Assembly (NCBI RefSeq): GCF_032490495.1
Contig: NZ_JAVYJB010000008.1
Location: 62,001-126,000 of the forward strand
Direction: 5' to 3'
DNA length: 64,000 bases
Source of the DNA: Pilosibacter fragilis
Lineage (GTDB): Bacteria > Bacillota > Clostridia > Lachnospirales > Lachnospiraceae
This document shows positions 17,101-23,062 of the stretch, piece after piece; position 1 is the stretch's first letter, and each line of letters starts with the position of its first letter. Both the position numbers and the translations under genes were made by a program. The notes below the pieces were generated by a model. That model was not told where the DNA came from. It saw nothing but the letters and a program-made list of their open reading frames with translations, and made no database searches.

Positions 17101-18854
17101 TGAAGAAAGACATCGACCACACAGTTGAGATCCCTGACACATGGGGTGAGGTCAAGATCGACTTAAATGATAAGACCATCACAGGTGACAAGGCAGATGA
17201 TAATAATGAGGCAAAACCGGGACTGGAATTTGTCAAGGATGTTAACAGCAACGAACATCCGGGAACGAATCTTGAAATCGTAAACGGTACGATCAAAGGT
17301 GGAGACGGTTCTGCTAAACATCCAGATGGAGCAGCCGGTATCGGAGCCAGTGGTGATACAGCAGATGCCGGACTTATCATTGGAAACAATGCAAACGTGA
17401 TTGGTGGTAACGGTGCAAATGGTACCGAAGGCAAAGATGGAGGAAATGGTGGAGCCGGTATTGACGGTAACGGCAAAATCACTCCAACAGTCAATGGAAC
17501 TGTAACTGGCGGCAATGGCGGTAAAGGCGGAGATTCTGCAGTCGGTATCCCTGGCAATGGTGGAAACGGTGGAACTGGAATCAGCGCAGACAATAAGACC
17601 ATCACCATCAATCCCGGTGGAACCGTCAAAGGCGGTGATGCAGGAAGCGGCGGAAGCGCAACAGGAGGTAACACGAATCCTGGTGGCAACGGCGGTAACG
17701 GCGGTACAGGAACCGAGACCACACAGCCCGGAAAGACCGATAATAACGGTGGAACAACATCGGGTGGAAATGGCGGAGACGGCGGAAACTCCAACAACGG
17801 CAACGGTGGAAACGGAGGAAACGGCGGCAGCGGCTCCACAGGGGAAAATAATAACAACGGCGGCACCAGCAGTGGCGGCAACGGCGGAAATGGCGGCGAC
17901 TCTGACAAGGGTAACGGCGGATCCGGCGGTAATGGAGGAAGCTCAGGCGAAACCGGAGGAAACGGTGGTAACAACACCGGCGGCAACGGTGGAAATGGCG
18001 GAGATTCCAACAGCGGCAATGGAGGATCCGGCGGAAACGGTGGAGACTCCAACAGCGGCACCGGAGGAAACGGTGGAAATGGCGGAGACTCCAATAACGG
18101 CACCGGAGGCAACGGCGGAAATGGCGGTGGCTCCAACAACGGCACCGGAGGCAACGGCGGAAATGGCGGTAACTCCAACAACGGCAATGGAGGAAACGGC
18201 GGAAACGGCGGAGACTCTAACAGCGGAAACAATGGAAACGGCGGCAGCTCCGGCAGTAACGGTAACAGACCCGGCGGAAATGGCGGCGGCTCCAACAATG
18301 GCAATGGAGGAAACGGCGGTAACAACGGCGGAGGAAACGGCGGTAACAACGGCGGAGACAACTCTGGAAACAACGGTGGAGACAACTCTGGAAACAACGG
18401 TGGAGACAACGGCGGCAATAACGGCGGAGATAACTCCAATAACAATTCCGGAAGTACAGGTAACACAGGTAATACACCAGATGCAGGTAATACAGCCGGC
18501 AATGATTCCGGAAATAATGCCCATAAAGGAAATAAAGGAAACAGTACCGGCAACAGTAATGCCGGACAGAAGGATCCGGCAGAGGATGACAGCCTGAACG
18601 ATGCTGCGGATGAAAGCAGCCTGACAGGTGATGCAGATGGCAGCGATGCAGACGGAAGTGATGCAGATGGCATACAGGAAGAGGAGAGCATCCATGCAGA
18701 CAGCGACAGCGTTGAGAATGGTACGGACAGTGACAGCCATATACCGTTTGGTGAATGTGGTTTCCACTGGATCCCCATTGTATGGCTCCTTGTAATCCTG
18801 GGTTATACCGTAGTACGTGTGAAGAAGCTCCGTGATGAGTCGGAAGAAGCCTAA
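11115..18854 (+). CDS. Giant repeat-rich surface protein (2579 aa), adhesin-like
   Basis: Signal peptide at residues 1-30 (basic KKRKGKTKRW, hydrophobic LAGILSAVLVIGSI, then VDA). Three related units of about 57 residues follow near 39, 290 and 379 (ELTITQGATDYDL..., VGDYEVTYSLT), separated by Asp/Ser/Asn-rich linkers with DNA tandem repeats. Residues about 560-1000 hold a Trp/Tyr/Cys-bearing domain that is more AT-rich in DNA. From 1000 to 2000 come beta-rich modules resembling bacterial repeat/Ig-like stalks. Residues about 2010-2075 look beta-helix-like (LEIVNGTIKGG), leading into about 375 residues of GGNGGN-type repeats. A C-terminal membrane segment (IPIVWLLVILGYTVV) and basic tail anchor it; no LPXTG sorting motif is seen. 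ATG 11115 has AAAGGAGAG upstream. Probably an extracellular fibre or adhesin; ligand unknown. Confidence 0.85.
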   Translation: MKKRKGKTKRWLAGILSAVLVIGSINLVDALEGSNGESALYDAPELTITQGATDYDLMKDITYDSSMYELAVVNDGGFDVNTVGDYEVTYSLTSKDDGTLEPGDSGDASNSDNENKDQNSGDNQGGDNTQTGDNSDNAGSDNGSDSSDSSNGGDSADAGQGDTGSDSSNAEDSMDAGQGDTNSDSSNAGDSTDAGQGDTSSDSSNAEDTADAVSGEDAVQSEENTGDTGVLGVSRPRTGVDMSYQSEPVGAEAVDVTKGDDTNTVDTQEKQVITFTRTVHVVAASEDKEPVYVARELVLTQGEEDYDLTDDILYDDVKYTLEVVELGGFDINKIGSYEVTYSLTPVTTEETQGNGQDDTQDNQVITFQRTVTVKAAVEETGEFEVPELYLEQGQEDYDLAAGLVYDENKYKLNIKDDGNFDIMLSGEYKVTFVLNPLEENPDSENNTGDADTSDPDQTDGDQSEKVLGATRSMDSSAENADDKTENKNTEDNNTEDNNTEDNNTEDNNTEDNNTENDNVEDKKEENDNTANTDQAEDTFVIPDGITTFTRRVVVTPGIALLSAGNTINNNYPWSPNMTDSSVTLSAPKDDTYAGTPVLQWTNTNTLGKADITDNSWENVPGVTVVNKNVTLSGASLVDGKWYRFKFSDDDYSEAVRLVSSNGGGYRGGQKWPLSKQFWNFKWSSWYISNDNVMYTPSKTGFVSKCGFDICFYYNGYWNATSFKGEWSTITTSTAANEISIYDAQTHFKSSPIRFYFEDYTIFLNIKPADKAYSIATDICLGNKSNIGTYYDSLNMRATDNRKIHQFDFVGKQPDDPYQPNQMTMVVKSYTELCKWAAERHNDAVFFKNNPVVESSQDAGISLSWENQNDILVSISLTTLENSSIVIQNVKFESGNGTFTEPGKKQEYLFFDNEVLGTQQVYPPVKNTNKVIEKIPAVRPNNNAEKFQGWKLAVSGTPDGDIDLNKLYTDDEVAALKYKDVYKTMTFTAQYGEEQAQIFTGGTTAAKKYASVEQALKDAASGDTVRIIKDGKITPTTADGVEAAKDVTLEHYNDATRFYKTTVSSKIAVDEDSVVTLMDGKLELSANASVKVLNPTDGQTYQVTAPDCTSWVTVDDKDKGDSPYFMGEADGTVKIDAVTYSYQNLSQNKLAMVYIPQGMKNNDQVTKAEVAADQQATIEVDDTNSVVLKGTGSQGNTVTVERRTTDSKVDVKLPSGAQGTIFGHAVGAAPAGGVTVSQSSAENTGYPDRDYIVIAVAGEKVTVDGIEYVATENKQKFYLGTFKAIVTIGSNAEITSGKEQTDVGYLKTYTVKISPKADYDLDQDNFIVTMKESDTGTVKNLTFADVCRVDPADGSITVTIPNVSGDITVNAAAKRQMTTLKVTGLAAGKAKGSFKAVDASGNEYKLEQDGSINVNRNEELTLIFTPNDFSNPYYSDLTGEKGESFSILTALKETTNNKDLFAGAKTFNWKEKSYELKYTPTTSDVTLEAVFTPSHIVHVHVTGGTAEVKDTGLVTKESGADQFQHVIVKDNETVELELKDTTGTATTYKKAYWSNVDGSDDTDVSNQAFTGNGTSYTYTTQAVGKPQALNITFEEGQTVDVKVTHGKLVTGNDGVAWNDKGNSTYQTIVKNNGALKVNIKPEDGYGLKSITVNNVAIDIDAAIKSGEITWDGTTKTYSHTFAKVYQAWNVTVDFEKLHEIVFQDQKGNILNKTEHITVIDGDTIPAAIFTKMQEEADKSKAENESLFVWVDKTDRTKIYNETTVMTAQTADVVNLISVYRMNVIKGADGSVIAADDFVIHVNDVRKLTDTEAVTLANVTAYDHSGSDISNMVTVEQTKLEELKKKTKGTYVDALTFMIAASGLTTGVEVEVTDDNPTITGKTAYTLTFKGRANETYKYQELDAQGTPTGNVSTILTDGDGKATITGLKKATPYQISHKKYGSVNGKTALVDAKDIAKQFADDGDQTTTNGKTDKDEKASNNNVDVVVDADGNYKVIVKKDIDHTVEIPDTWGEVKIDLNDKTITGDKADDNNEAKPGLEFVKDVNSNEHPGTNLEIVNGTIKGGDGSAKHPDGAAGIGASGDTADAGLIIGNNANVIGGNGANGTEGKDGGNGGAGIDGNGKITPTVNGTVTGGNGGKGGDSAVGIPGNGGNGGTGISADNKTITINPGGTVKGGDAGSGGSATGGNTNPGGNGGNGGTGTETTQPGKTDNNGGTTSGGNGGDGGNSNNGNGGNGGNGGSGSTGENNNNGGTSSGGNGGNGGDSDKGNGGSGGNGGSSGETGGNGGNNTGGNGGNGGDSNSGNGGSGGNGGDSNSGTGGNGGNGGDSNNGTGGNGGNGGGSNNGTGGNGGNGGNSNNGNGGNGGNGGDSNSGNNGNGGSSGSNGNRPGGNGGGSNNGNGGNGGNNGGGNGGNNGGDNSGNNGGDNSGNNGGDNGGNNGGDNSNNNSGSTGNTGNTPDAGNTAGNDSGNNAHKGNKGNSTGNSNAGQKDPAEDDSLNDAADESSLTGDADGSDADGSDADGIQEEESIHADSDSVENGTDSDSHIPFGECGFHWIPIVWLLVILGYTVVRVKKLRDESEEA
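11583..11744 (+). repeat. 54-bp tandem repeat, three copies
   Basis: GATGCCGGACAGGGAGATAC starts copies at 11583, 11637 and 11691, encoding 18-residue Asp/Ser-rich units (DAGQGDT...DSSNAED). The copies are nearly identical, so unit number may vary by slippage. Confidence 0.8.
12576..12665 (+). repeat. 15-bp tandem repeat encoding NTEDN
   Basis: AATACAGAAGATAAC or AAT-ending variants repeat five times without interruption, a sixth copy (12651-12665) diverging at its end. They encode an Asn/Thr/Glu/Asp linker in the giant surface protein and are in frame, so copy-number changes would alter linker length only. Confidence 0.8.
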
Positions 18855-18868
18855 GGAGGAAAACAGAC

Positions 18869-19066
18869 ATGGAAAACACGAAACCGAATAAGAAATTATA
18901 CATTGTAGTGGAAGTCATACTGTTTGCAGTATATATCCTGATAGGTGTCCTGCTGTTCGTCACGGAAAAGCACTGTGCTGCAGACGCATTCATCTTCTGG
19001 ATCGGACTTGTGATCGCAGCAGTCTGTGCAGTAGTGCTGGGAATCCATGAGAACAGAAGGATCTAA
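18869..19066 (+). CDS. Small two-helix membrane protein
   Basis: 65 residues, ATG 18869 with AAGGAGG 9 nt upstream, 14 nt after the giant gene. Two membrane segments are clear: LYIVVEVILFAVYILIGVLLF and FIFWIGLVIAAVCAVVLGI, joined by a short EKHCAADA loop. The N-terminus is polar/basic and the C-terminus ends ENRRI. No family recognised. It is the last gene of the switch-controlled operon and may assist membrane insertion or anchoring of the surface protein (inference from position only). Confidence 0.7.
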   Translation: MENTKPNKKLYIVVEVILFAVYILIGVLLFVTEKHCAADAFIFWIGLVIAAVCAVVLGIHENRRI

Positions 19067-19092
19067 GAAGTAAAAAAGAAGAAGTAATTTTA

Positions 19093-19130
19093 AGAAAACC
19101 AAATGGCTGTGATGGCTGTTTGGTTTTCTT
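19093..19130 (+). terminator. Operon terminator
   Basis: AAGAAAACCAAA and TTTGGTTTTCTT form a 12-bp stem around a 14-nt loop. It closes the surface operon. From 19131 to 19310 no gene or clear signal is visible. Confidence 0.75.
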
Positions 19131-19310
19131 GCGCTAAAAAGACCGGAAAGGATCATCGGATATCCCGTGAACCGGTTCGTCCTGAGACAGATCCTTTGTA
19201 AGCGCTGAATAACCCACCGTCTTTCCATTCCAGCTAATTCATGCGACAATCATTCTAATCCAAGTGAGTTAAGACATTGGACAAGTTTGGTTCAAAGTGA
19301 AGTGTTGCTT

Positions 19311-19436
19311 GTCCAGTATACTCACACCATTGATGGTATCGATCATCTGCCAGTTCTTCTTACCGACACAGAATCCGCGGATTGCACGTTCTGATGCATT
19401 GTTGTCCATCGGAACATCTCCATCGGTCAGGAAAAC
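19311..19436 (-). pseudogene. IS66-family transposase remnant
   Basis: On the minus strand 42 codons read as the conserved C-terminal region of IS66 TnpC: DGDVPMDNNASERAIRGF followed by VGKKNWQMIDTINGV. DNNxxERAIRPxxxxRKNW is the family hallmark. Neither end of an element nor the rest of tnpC is present, so only a fragment survives. It separates the surface operon from the HxlR gene block and marks an old insertion or recombination point. Confidence 0.8.
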
Positions 19437-19472
19437 CCGAAGCAGCACGGTAAAGGTACTGCTTCGGGTTTT

Positions 19473-19805
19473 TTACTGTTTGGCCTTATATGCTTCGCCC
19501 CATGCCCGCATGGAATCCAGAATGGGTTTCAGACTTTTTCCGAGTTCCGTCAGAGAATACTCCACTCTCGGCGGTACTTCGGCGTAGACCTTGCGGTTTA
19601 CAAGTCCGCTTTCCTCCATTGTCCGGAGCTGGGCGGTCAAGACCTTCTGAGACACATTGCCTACGGACTTTTTCAGTTCGCCGAACCGCTTTGTTCCCGG
19701 CATCAGGTCACGCAGGATCAGCACCTTCCACTTATCCCCGATGAGGGTCAGCGTAGTCTCCACAGGACATGCAGGGAGTTCTTTTTTTGCGCTTGTTTCG
19801 TTCAT
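19473..19805 (-). CDS. HxlR-family transcriptional regulator
   Basis: 110 residues from ATG 19805, preferred because GGAG lies 9 nt upstream on the minus strand; an ATG at 19832 is possible. HxlR features are complete: CPVETTLTLIGDKWKVLIL with the conserved Cys before the helix-turn-helix, RFGELKKSVGNVSQKVLTAQL, and the wing VPPRVEYSLTELGKSL. Such regulators often sense reactive electrophiles or oxidants through that Cys and repress neighbouring redox genes. It is divergent from a lipoprotein gene, and matching promoter/operator blocks precede that gene and the next one (19916 and 20414), the likely regulon. Confidence 0.9.
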   Translation of the reverse strand: MNETSAKKELPACPVETTLTLIGDKWKVLILRDLMPGTKRFGELKKSVGNVSQKVLTAQLRTMEESGLVNRKVYAEVPPRVEYSLTELGKSLKPILDSMRAWGEAYKAKQ

Positions 19806-19877
19806 TAAAAAAATCTCCATAAAATTTTTCAAGTGCCAAATTGCCGGAAAACCCAGTAATGGCGCAATCGTTTCTTC

Positions 19878-19961
19878 TTGGTAACTACATATTAGTTTCT
19901 ATTTGGTAACTACAGCACAATAATGTGCTTACTTCACGAATTGGAGCTACGGTATTATTAT
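19878..19961 (+). promoter_or_regulatory. Promoter and candidate HxlR operators, copy 1
   Basis: TTGGTAACTACA is directly repeated at 19878-19889 and 19903-19914. Next come CACAATAATGTG (19916-19927), five bases, then TTCACG (19933-19938), 17-bp spacer and TATTAT (19956-19961). The palindrome-plus-promoter layout is repeated at 20414-20459 with identical spacing. Confidence 0.65.
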
Positions 19962-20012
19962 AATGCCAGAGGCAAACGAAAGCAAGCCCAATTACCAAGG
20001 AGGTTACTCAAA

Positions 20013-20390
20013 ATGAAAAAATTTCTTTCTCTCACGCTGGCTCTTGCCATGCTCGGCACGGCCCTCACCGGCTGTGGATCCAAGGACGCCGCATCCCAAA
20101 CATCCGCTGAAAGCACCCAGCAGACGGCGCCTGTCCGGCAGGAACAGAGCCAGGCTGAAAAGGCACTGGCGCTCATCAACACCTTTGCCACGAGCGATAC
20201 AGACACTGCCCGCAGCCTGCTATCTGATGGCTACATCCAGCACAATCTGGCATACGGCACCGGTGCCGGTGAGCAGGTCGCCTTTGACATCTTTCGCTTT
20301 GACGAGAATGGCAGGATCGCCGAGCACTGGGACGTGATGGAGACCATCGCAGAACAGTCCACCTGGCAGAATCAGAACGGCAAGTTCTGA
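20013..20390 (+). CDS. Lipoprotein with shortened SnoaL-like domain
   Basis: 125 residues from ATG 20013 with AAGGAGG at 19999-20005; the frame is open upstream to 19923 without support. Signal peptide with lipobox LTGC (Cys 19). The mature part starts with a Ser/Thr/Gln linker, then ALALINTFATSDTDTARSLLSDGYIQHNLAYGTG, and abruptly AGEQVAFDIFRFDENGRIAEHWDVM. These are the first and last parts of a SnoaL/NTF2-like fold; the usual middle strands (roughly 45-55 residues) are absent, suggesting an in-frame internal deletion. It may be non-functional. Transcribed from a promoter shared in design with the next gene. Confidence 0.6.
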   Translation: MKKFLSLTLALAMLGTALTGCGSKDAASQTSAESTQQTAPVRQEQSQAEKALALINTFATSDTDTARSLLSDGYIQHNLAYGTGAGEQVAFDIFRFDENGRIAEHWDVMETIAEQSTWQNQNGKF

Positions 20391-20413
20391 TCGTTACCCG
20401 GAGGTAACCATAC

Positions 20414-20459
20414 CACAATATTGTGCGTACTTCACAAGCCGTACAAATCGCATTACAAT
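20414..20459 (+). promoter_or_regulatory. Promoter and candidate HxlR operator, copy 2
   Basis: CACAATATTGTG (20414-20425, a perfect palindrome), CGTAC, then TTCACA (20431-20436), 17-bp spacer, TACAAT (20454-20459). A GTTACC/GGTAAC inverted repeat lies just upstream (20393-20408). It drives the flavoprotein gene at 20503. Confidence 0.7.
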
Positions 20460-20502
20460 CAAAACATCAAGAGAAAACAACAAATTTTTGGAGGTATTTA
20501 TC

Positions 20503-20898
20503 ATGAATAAAGTCGTAGAATTTCTGAATGCCAACCCTGTACAGTATCTGGCTACCGTTGGTCGTGACGGTAAGGCAAAGTGCCGCCCGTTTATGTTCGC
20601 CGGCGAACTGGACGGCAAGCTGTGGTTCTGCACCAACAACACTAAGGACGTCTACAAGGATATGCAGGCAAACCCGGAGATCGAGATTTCCGTTTCAAGC
20701 CCGGAGTATGCATGGATCCGCCTGCACGGCAAGGCTGTGTTTGAGAACAACATGGCTGCCAAGGAAATGTGCATCCAGAACCCCATCGTGAAAGGTCAGT
20801 ACGGCGAGGCTGCCAACCCCATCTTTGAGGTGTTCTATCTGGAAAATGCCCACGGCGTTATCGCGGACTTCTCCGGAAACCCTCCCTACGAGTTCTAA
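20503..20898 (+). CDS. Pyridoxamine 5'-phosphate oxidase-like FMN-binding protein
   Basis: 131 residues from ATG 20503, GGAGG 8 nt upstream. A single split-barrel flavin-binding domain fills the chain: VEFLNANPVQYLATVGRDGK, CRPFMFAGELDGKLWFCTN, KDMQANPEIEISVSSP, and EVFYLENAHGVIADFSG near the end. Proteins of this small class reduce flavins or quinones, or carry F420/FMN; the substrate cannot be told. Under the HxlR-type promoter, it fits an electrophile or redox stress response. Confidence 0.85.
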   Translation: MNKVVEFLNANPVQYLATVGRDGKAKCRPFMFAGELDGKLWFCTNNTKDVYKDMQANPEIEISVSSPEYAWIRLHGKAVFENNMAAKEMCIQNPIVKGQYGEAANPIFEVFYLENAHGVIADFSGNPPYEF

Positions 20899-20920
20899 GG
20901 AAATAAGACAGAATATTGCG

Positions 20921-21027
20921 ATCTTTGAGGCGGGGTGCAACTCCCCACCGGCGGTAAAGTCCGCAAACCGAAAGGCATGATACGGCGAGATTCCGTAACC
21001 GACGGCATAGTCCGGATGAAAGAAGAT
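20921..21027 (+). promoter_or_regulatory. FMN riboswitch (RFN element)
   Basis: Starts ATCTTTGAGGCGGGGTGCAA and contains the invariant ACCGGCGGTAAAGTCCGC and, near the 3' end, ACCGACGGCATAGTCCGGATG followed by AAAGAAGAT that closes P1 with ATCTT. All conserved RFN cores are present, so FMN binding is likely. It normally controls riboflavin transport or synthesis genes; the gene now behind it is a truncated ferredoxin-like fragment. Confidence 0.9.
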
Positions 21028-21032
21028 AGAAG

Positions 21033-21066
21033 AATGCCCGATGGTCTATCACAGCCATCGGGCATT
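21033..21066 (+). terminator. Riboswitch expression-platform hairpin lacking its T-tract
   Basis: AATGCCCGATGG (21033-21044) and CCATCGGGCATT (21055-21066) pair perfectly over 12 bp, 6 nt after the aptamer. An intrinsic terminator would have a T-run here; instead ACACGATTCC of a coding fragment follows. Confidence 0.6.
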
Positions 21067-21376
21067 ACACGATTCCGGCAATACCCGCAGTGCATTAGAG
21101 GTGTTCTGCCTGTATGAAGCGGATGGCGAGTATTTTGACATCAGCGATCCGGAACACATCGTCCGGGACAGCTTCACCATTGGAAAAGAAGCACAGGAAG
21201 CGCCGGGCTACTATGTGGGGGAAGGCTGGATCGGCTGCAAGCTGTGCTATTCCGTCTGTCCCCAGAAGTATATCGACATCACAAAGAAGCCGGTAGTTAT
21301 CGACCAACACCATTGCTTGCATTGCGGGCAATGTGCGAAAATTTGCCCCAAACAGGTTATCGAAAAGAGGGTTTGA
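21041..21376 (+). pseudogene. N-terminally truncated flavin/4Fe-4S protein
   Basis: The frame shows only the C-terminal part of a split-barrel-plus-ferredoxin protein: ALHDSGNTRSALEVFCLY, EYFDISDPEHIVRDSF, then two cluster motifs. The first, GWIGCKLCYSVCPQ, has Trp where the first Cys of CxxCxxCxxxCP belongs; the second, HCLHCGQCAKICPK, is complete. The flavin domain is missing and the only ATG (21041) lies inside the riboswitch hairpin. The stop at 21374-21376 is 2 nt from the macrodomain gene start, so the fragment may still serve as a leader of that operon. A deletion between riboswitch and gene body best explains it. Confidence 0.7.
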
Positions 21377-21378
21377 CT

Positions 21379-22158
21379 ATGAACCAGAGTGAAAAAAGAC
21401 AGTTTCTCATCCAGGCACTTTTGAAAGAACGCCCGGAATATCGGGATATGAGGATTCCAACAGAGCCGGAGAGCCAGCGCCAGCTTTTGCGGGGACTGAT
21501 GAATATTCGTGCGCCACGGCGTATGGGTGCGGAGTTTCTGAAAACTCAGGACGAATATCTGCAAGCTGAAACCGCCGCAAAGGGCATTACCGATATTGAC
21601 GACCTGATGCCTGTTCAGCCGGGGCTGTATTTCTGGCAGGGGGATATTACAACGCTTCGGTGTGATGCCATCGTCAATGCGGCAAACTCCGGCATGACCG
21701 GCTGCTATATCCCGAACCACCGCTGCATCGACAACGCCATTCATACCTATGCGGGCGTGGAGCTGCGGCTTGCCTGTGCGGAGCTGATGGGGCAGCAGGG
21801 CTATCCCGAGCCCACCGGACAGGCAAAGATCACCCCTGCATTTAATCTGCCCTGCAAATATGTCCTGCACACGGTTGGGCCGATCATTGAAGGGGGTGTG
21901 ACACGGCGTGACCGGGAGCTGTTGGCCTCCTGCTACCGCTCCTGCTTGGAGCTGGCGGCGGAAAGTAGTCTGGAAAGTGTGGCGTTCTGCTGTATTTCTA
22001 CAGGAGAGTTTCATTTTCCCAACGAGCAGGCGGCGCAAATCGCCGTGGAAACCGTGAAACAGTTTATGAATAGAAATACCGATGTAAAGAAGGTGATCTT
22101 CAATGTTTTCAAGGATTTGGACAAAGCCATATACGAAAAGCTGCTCAGAGCAGATTGA
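21379..22158 (+). CDS. Zinc-type macrodomain protein-ADP-ribosyl hydrolase
   Basis: 259 residues from ATG 21379. An N-terminal helical region is followed by the macrodomain (about residues 75-255): FWQGDITTLRCDAIVNAANS, the zinc-macro signature GCYIPNHRCIDNAIH (Cys and His ligands), VLHTVGPI, and CCISTGEFHFPN. This subclass is genetically linked to class M sirtuins (SirTM) and removes the ADP-ribose they attach. It overlaps the SirTM gene by 56 nt, strong evidence for a coupled pair. The known partners GcvH-L and lipoate ligase are not nearby. Confidence 0.9.
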   Translation: MNQSEKRQFLIQALLKERPEYRDMRIPTEPESQRQLLRGLMNIRAPRRMGAEFLKTQDEYLQAETAAKGITDIDDLMPVQPGLYFWQGDITTLRCDAIVNAANSGMTGCYIPNHRCIDNAIHTYAGVELRLACAELMGQQGYPEPTGQAKITPAFNLPCKYVLHTVGPIIEGGVTRRDRELLASCYRSCLELAAESSLESVAFCCISTGEFHFPNEQAAQIAVETVKQFMNRNTDVKKVIFNVFKDLDKAIYEKLLRAD

Positions 22159-22969
22159 GCGATTGAAAGCTGCATTGCAGGACTGTGACGCCGTGGTGAT
22201 CGGTGCCGGAGCCGGTCTTTCCACCTCAGCCGGATTTGTTTACACCGGCGAACGGTTTGAAAAATACTTTTCCGACTTTGCGGCAAAGTACGGCATCAAG
22301 GATATGTATTCCGGCGGCTTTTATCCCTTTGCCATGCCGGAGGAGCATTGGAGCTATTGGAGCCGATACATCTATATCAACCGCTATATGGATGCCCCCA
22401 AACCGGTCTACGATGACCTTTTGAAGCTGGTGTCTGACAAGGATTATTTCGTTATCACGACCAACGTGGATCACTGTTTTCAGAAAGCAGGCTTTGATAA
22501 AAAGCGGCTGTTTTACACGCAGGGCGATTACGGCCTGTTCCAGTGCAGTGAGCCGTGCTGTCAGGAAACCTTTGATAACGAAGCCGCGATTCGTGAAATG
22601 GTCAAGCGGCAGCAGAATATGAAAGTACCGACAGAACTTTTACCCGTCTGCCCTCACTGCGGCAAGCCCATGACCATGAATCTCCGCTGCGATGATACCT
22701 TTGTGGAGGACGAAGGCTGGCACAAGGCAGCGGAGCGGTACGAAAATTTTCTCCGCACTCGAAGTGAGCAGAAAATTCTCTTTCTGGAGCTGGGTGTCGG
22801 CTACAACACCCCAACCATAGTGAAGTACAGTTTCTGGCGCATGGCTCATGACTGGAAAGATGCCACTTATGCCTGTCTCAATTATGGAGAGGCGTATGCG
22901 CCTGACGAAATCAGAAAGAAGTCCATTTGTATCAATGGAGATATTGGAGAAATCCTGTCTCAGATTTAA
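22103..22969 (+). CDS. Class M sirtuin (SirTM-type ADP-ribosyltransferase)
   Basis: 288 residues. NAD-binding GAGAGLSTSAGF, TTNVDHCFQKAGF with the catalytic-region His, and a zinc site in two halves (CSEPCC and CPHCGKPM) are visible, as is LELGVGYNTPTIVKY. SirTM enzymes ADP-ribosylate a lipoylated carrier protein in oxidative stress response, reversed by the adjacent macrodomain. ATG 22103 with AGAAGGTG upstream starts inside the macrodomain gene. No lipoyl carrier or ligase gene is within the window, so the target may be encoded elsewhere. Confidence 0.9.
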   Translation: MFSRIWTKPYTKSCSEQIERLKAALQDCDAVVIGAGAGLSTSAGFVYTGERFEKYFSDFAAKYGIKDMYSGGFYPFAMPEEHWSYWSRYIYINRYMDAPKPVYDDLLKLVSDKDYFVITTNVDHCFQKAGFDKKRLFYTQGDYGLFQCSEPCCQETFDNEAAIREMVKRQQNMKVPTELLPVCPHCGKPMTMNLRCDDTFVEDEGWHKAAERYENFLRTRSEQKILFLELGVGYNTPTIVKYSFWRMAHDWKDATYACLNYGEAYAPDEIRKKSICINGDIGEILSQI

Positions 22970-22994
22970 GAAAAGTCAATATTGTTCTTAACGT

Positions 22995-23029
22995 GGGCGT
23001 TTCACTTTAACCAGTGGATGCCCTTTTTT
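22995..23029 (+). terminator. Terminator of the SirTM operon
   Basis: GGGC...CACT pairs with AGTG...GCCC (22995-23006 / 23013-23023) with an imperfect middle, followed by six Ts. Confidence 0.6.
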
Positions 23030-23062
23030 CATACCCATTTTCAAAGGAAAGGAGGTCTTGTA

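Noticed and set aside
17515..18597. 360-residue Ala/Thr/Glu-rich plus-strand frame inside the giant gene
   Set aside because: Same repeat DNA read in a shifted frame; no start signal and composition explained by the GGN codons.
17087..18778. 563-residue minus-strand open frame full of PPFPPLPP-like repeats
   Set aside because: It is the exact complement of the GGN repeats of the giant surface gene; the low-complexity GGNGGN codons lack stops on the other strand. No ribosome binding site or independent promoter.
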